Made by a program: the position numbers and the translations under genes
The notes under the pieces: generated by a model
Seen by the model: only the letters and a program-made list of their open reading frames with translations
Database searches by the model: none
What the model was told of the DNA's origin: nothing
Source: Gymnogyps californianus
Taxonomy: Eukaryota; Chordata; Aves; Accipitriformes; Cathartidae
Reading direction: 5' to 3'
Assembly: GCF_018139145.2 (NCBI RefSeq)
Contig: NC_059471.1
Span: 212,803,494 to 212,867,493 of the forward strand
Length of the DNA: 64,000 bases
In this document: positions 60,236 through 64,000 of the stretch, one piece after another
Layout of the letters: every line of letters starts with the position of its first letter
How positions within the stretch are numbered: the stretch's first letter is position 1

Positions 60236-61204
60236 TAAACAGTTACTAAGTATTTGATGCTTGTGTATAGACTACTTTTAACTTCCAAGTTATGTTGATA
60301 TAAATTAACACAGATAAATTATAGTAAATACAAGCAAACACATAATTAATATTTTAATAGTTGCAAACATTTGAGACTGGCCTAGGCCTGCCTCAATCCT
60401 TCTGAATGGAAGCTTTATTTTACAGCATTTCCAAGTGAATTATGTCAGTTTTCAAATTAAGTGATTTTTTTTCAGATTTTTCCCTTGTGCTCTCCGAGAT
60501 GCTGCAAAACACTTACAACTGAGATCCAACAGGGGTGTCCTTAACAGATTAGATTAATGTTCTAGCTATTCAGCCATCCCATCTCCAACAATAACAGTAG
60601 CTTAGTGCATTTTGTTTGTCTTGCATTGATTGGTGCATTATGTGCACCTAAATTCGGTTTCTAGAAAAACAATCCTTTTAGATGAAATGCCTCAATTCCT
60701 CACACAGCCAGGACAGAAATAGCACCTTTGCATGCCTCTTCCTCATGCAGTGAAAGGCTGTTTCACCCTGGAGCTGTGCCTTTGTGCATTAAAGTGTGAT
60801 GCTCTCTGCAATTTCAGCTTCGGCCCCACTCTGGGTGGAGCACGGCTCTGCAGCAAGGACAGCTTTATTCTCCTAGCTAGTGAAGAAATAGCGATGAGTC
60901 TGCTGCTTCTTATGGGAGGGAAACTTTGTCAGCAGATGAACCACAAAGGAACTGCAGAAATCAACACTCAGATGAAAAGAAAGTTGACTGCGTCAGCATC
61001 TTGACATACCGCTTTCAGTCTATAGGTACTTTGCTAATGGGCAGTGCGGAGCACGATGCATGCAGCAGAATGTGAGCAGAAATCACAACATATATCCACA
61101 CCTACAGTGTGCAGAGAAAGCCCTCTTGGTATTTCTGTCTTTCCAGCTGCAATATCCCTCAGGGAAGAGAGGGCAGCGAGGAGGCCGAAGGTCCCACTGC
61201 GAAG

Positions 61205-61271
61205 GGGGGGAAACTGCATATGGGTTGCATATGGGTTCCTCGTATGCACCCATTACACATGGTTTCCCCCC
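61205..61271. repeat. 67-bp imperfect hairpin with internal direct repeat
   Basis: The outer arms GGGGGGAAAC (61205-61214) and GTTTCCCCCC (61262-61271) are perfect reverse complements. Inside, TGCATATGGGT occurs twice in tandem (61215-61225 and 61226-61236), and partly complementary ATGCACCCATTACACATG follows. The whole segment can fold imperfectly on itself. Origin and function are unknown. Confidence 0.65.
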
Positions 61272-64000
61272 GATGTGACTGCAAAGCCATCCCCCTGGAA
61301 GTTAATACTATTATATGTAGCTTTCAATTCCCGTGAAGACTGCTGTCAAATTTGGGAGGGATCTTGCTGTGCAGAGAGCATCTCCTGAGCTGGGCATGCC
61401 TTCCCTGAGCCACCCAGCTCCCTCCTAGGCTGAATCCACATGGAAGAAGGGGTGAGGACATGGTGGATGCGAGATGAGTGCCCTGCTCCTATCAGCTTCT
61501 GCTTAAATGCTATCCTATGCTTTTTCAACTTGTTTTCCTCCTGTTTAATATCCATTGAAACACACAGTGAATTTGTTTTCTACGTATAAAGGTGCTCATT
61601 TATTAAACGAATTGACTTCCTTAATTTTAGAGTAAACTGAAAAGACGTCTTGAACATCAAGATGGGTTTATACTTTAGAGATGCTAAGGAAACCTAGTGT
61701 TATTCCTTGTAATACTGAAATCCCTGTAGATGTCAGGTCCTCCTGCTCAAAATAAGGATATACATATATTCCTCATACATATTGTATATACCTGCAGTTA
61801 TCTAAATCCTTGAATGTCTCTTGAATTAAACAGTCATTTTGCATTATAATTCAAGTACATTATACCTCATATTTGCTGTGCAAACTAAACTCTCAAACCA
61901 ATGTGAGGCTACTGCATACCAGGATATCAATGTTTTCTACATATCCCAGTGGAATATGCTGCAAAATATTCCACTGTCTTCCAAATGAATAGGAAGAAGC
62001 ACATGATAAATGATATATTTACCTGCATATCCATAAGGTAGAAAGACACCATGGCATGAATTTTATCTGTGGGTGCCCTACAACCCATAATGAAAATTGG
62101 TTATGTGCCTGCTGATAAGGGACAAAGACTTAAAAGTGATTTGCTAGACCAATTTATTCATAAGTCTGAGACACTATTTGGTCAAACTAGTCAGATTCAT
62201 TCTTACTCTCTTCCATCTTCCTAAATCTATCAGTCAGTCCTCTAATAAGTCCTGCTGCTTTTATGAAGGGCTTCCCGGTGTTTTCCTGGTATTGTGCAGC
62301 CCAGGGGGAAAGCACTCTCCACACTGCAGTATTTGCACAGCGCGCTTAGTGCAATCCAGTATTGTTTATATATTGAACATGAAGTTTAGCACGTAAACAG
62401 TCTGAAATACGGTGGCAAGACTATGTGCAGATCACCGAGGATCCTGCAAATACATAGACATGTGGAAGCTTTGAAGATTCACTTTGATCAGCACTTTAAT
62501 ACTAATGCTCGTAAAAGAAATGCTTCTAGCATCTGGATTAAGTAACTTCATACATCGGAGGAGCAAGTGGTTACAACGTTTACAGATTATGCTCTATGAA
62601 GCTAATGTAGATATTAAGAAGTATTTATGGATTTTATTTTCATAGATGGTAGATATTATTGAGTTATGACTTGGCAGGCACAGCCTGATTTTGGCATTTT
62701 TATTTTCTGTACAGCAATTTACATTTGCAGAGTGTCTAGGGTCTGAGACTGAGACCTTAATAAATCAGGAAAAAATCAATGTGAAATGAATGAAAGACAC
62801 AAAAAGTAATATAAAAACAAGATAGATCATTAATGATATAAAATCCTGTATAAGTAGCAAAACAACTTCAAAGCACTGCACAAACATGTTTTGAAAGGCA
62901 ATGTTTGGAAAGGCAATGTTTTGAAAGTTTGGCTACAATTTTCGGGAGTGATGTGCTTTTGATAAATTTCCTGACCACAATTTGATTATGCATCACTCTC
63001 CTTTTCTCTCTAGCATGTATAAAGATTGGGTTTTTCATCCCTCAAACTTAGTGGAGTCGTAACACCCGGAGCAGGACAGCAGCATGTTATGCTATTTGCA
63101 AGTCGGTTACACAGTCCAGACTAGAGAGAATTTCTTTTCAGGGTGTGAAGCTTGATCAGTGTACACTTCTGATATTTTAGGATAAGAATAAATAAATACA
63201 AAATATTTCATTGCTCTTAAGATGTAAGGCAAAAAATGTTTATCTGTACTTACATTTGTATATATTATATAGTTGTACTTACATTTCTATATACATCTTG
63301 CATACAAGTCAAAACCATGCATGCCATGAGAACGATGTTGTTTAGGGTGTGATTTGCCATTTATCTAGAAAGGCTGAAGGTGCAAATGAGGACAGTCCGT
63401 TCTTCCCCCCATGACCAATCCAACCGGTGCATTCTGCTGACCTGGCATTGGGTAAGCAAGGTCAGTGGGCGAATTTTAAACAAAACTAACCTCGAAAAGA
63501 GACTTTTGCATTGAATCACCTCCCCATACAAGCTTTAGTCAAGGAAGAAGGAGGGAATGCATGTGAACAACCAGAGATGGGGAAAGAGGGATGGTCCCTT
63601 TTGCTGACAGCCTCGGCTTAGTTATTATATTGAGTCACGCCAAAAGTTGGCAGTGGGCAAATGCCTTGATTGCCTCTTAGCTCTGTAACACAGCAGTTAT
63701 ACCTAAGACACAGAAAATACAGTCATAGACACGCTTTCAAGTGATACGCATGAACCTAGGAGGGACGCAATTTCCACTATTGCTAATTTCAAAATATGAG
63801 CCCAAGCATAGTTTTCAATTTTGTTTCTGCTGCTAGATTCACAATCGTGATATCCTGTTAAAAAATGAAAACAGTCCTTTCCTCTCCTGTAGCTCAGTCA
63901 CATAAAGAAGAGAAGGCTGAGGAATTCGTCTCGTCATTTTAGCTGTTAAAATATTTCGTGTTTCTTTTGAGGTAATTGCCTAGGCTTCCCCTGTAGTCAG
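61272..64000. other. Single-copy non-coding stretch
   Basis: No supported gene. It contains a 15-bp tandem duplication with one mismatch (62892-62921, GAAAGGCAATGTTT units) and a 20-base segment repeated with one mismatch at 63245-63264 and 63274-63293. Confidence 0.5.

Larger units (their letters stand above)
54216..61204. other. Single-copy non-coding stretch
   Basis: No supported gene in about 7 kb. Contents include a motif-rich AT-rich segment (54.59-55.06 kb), a polypyrimidine tract (56.23-56.32 kb), a short hairpin (58566-58583), a TGTATGCG microsatellite near 58919-58940 and an AT-rich imperfect palindrome (60.16-60.23 kb). Minus-strand frames of 113 and 107 codons (57.47 and 59.50 kb) have no recognisable domains. 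Confidence 0.5.

Overview
This window looks like AT-rich, gene-poor nuclear DNA from a bird. The evidence is the repeat content. There are several CR1 LINE copies, most on the minus strand and ending in the CR1-type 8-bp tail. There are two copies of a typical avian endogenous-retrovirus LTR, and several old MIR-type SINE copies. The CpG-rich stretch, the TATA box and the target-site duplication in one LTR suggest at least one comparatively recent insertion. I found no exon, tRNA, rRNA, CRISPR array or bacterial-type gene that I can defend. The open reading frames are all short (153 codons or fewer). Apart from the CR1 reverse-transcriptase and endonuclease remnants, none resembles a protein family I recognise. 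The window is best read as intergenic or deep intronic sequence.

Layout. Bases 1-15,800 are mostly single-copy sequence with a palindromic MITE-like element (3.56-3.64 kb), a minus-strand MIR (6.4-6.7 kb), a tandem forkhead-like motif (11.14 kb) and small palindromes. From 15.8 to 25.2 kb there are two copies of an unnamed dispersed repeat. One copy has a large AT-rich expansion inside it, and a 46-base poly(C) tract and a 5'-truncated CR1 lie between the copies. From 25 to 36.7 kb the sequence holds CR1 3' ends, a near full-length MIR (29.3 kb), an 18-bp repeat present three times (33.6 kb) and a second palindromic element (35.1 kb). From 36.7 to 39.0 kb an old minus-strand CR1 with a recognisable reverse-transcriptase remnant is split by a solo LTR, giving a nested insertion with a reconstructable pre-integration site. 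At 46.7-47.3 kb a second, younger solo LTR lies in the opposite orientation with a perfect 5-bp target duplication (CTTAG). At 50.8-51.4 kb a CR1 copy has lost most of ORF2, so its endonuclease-linker segment joins directly to the 3' UTR. From 51.4 to 64 kb the sequence is mostly single-copy, with MIR remnants, a polypyrimidine tract and a 67-bp imperfect hairpin (61.2 kb).

There are no genes here that act together. What the sequence records is a succession of insertions: old MIR, MITE-like and CR1 copies, then LTRs, then local slippage and expansion of simple sequence. I did not find a new biological system. The points most worth a second look are the AT expansion inside the dispersed repeat, the poly(C) tract, the internally deleted CR1, the nested LTR, and a few palindromic or motif-dense single-copy segments that could be regulatory. 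All positions and alignments were made by eye. Subfamily names need a RepeatMasker run with an avian library.
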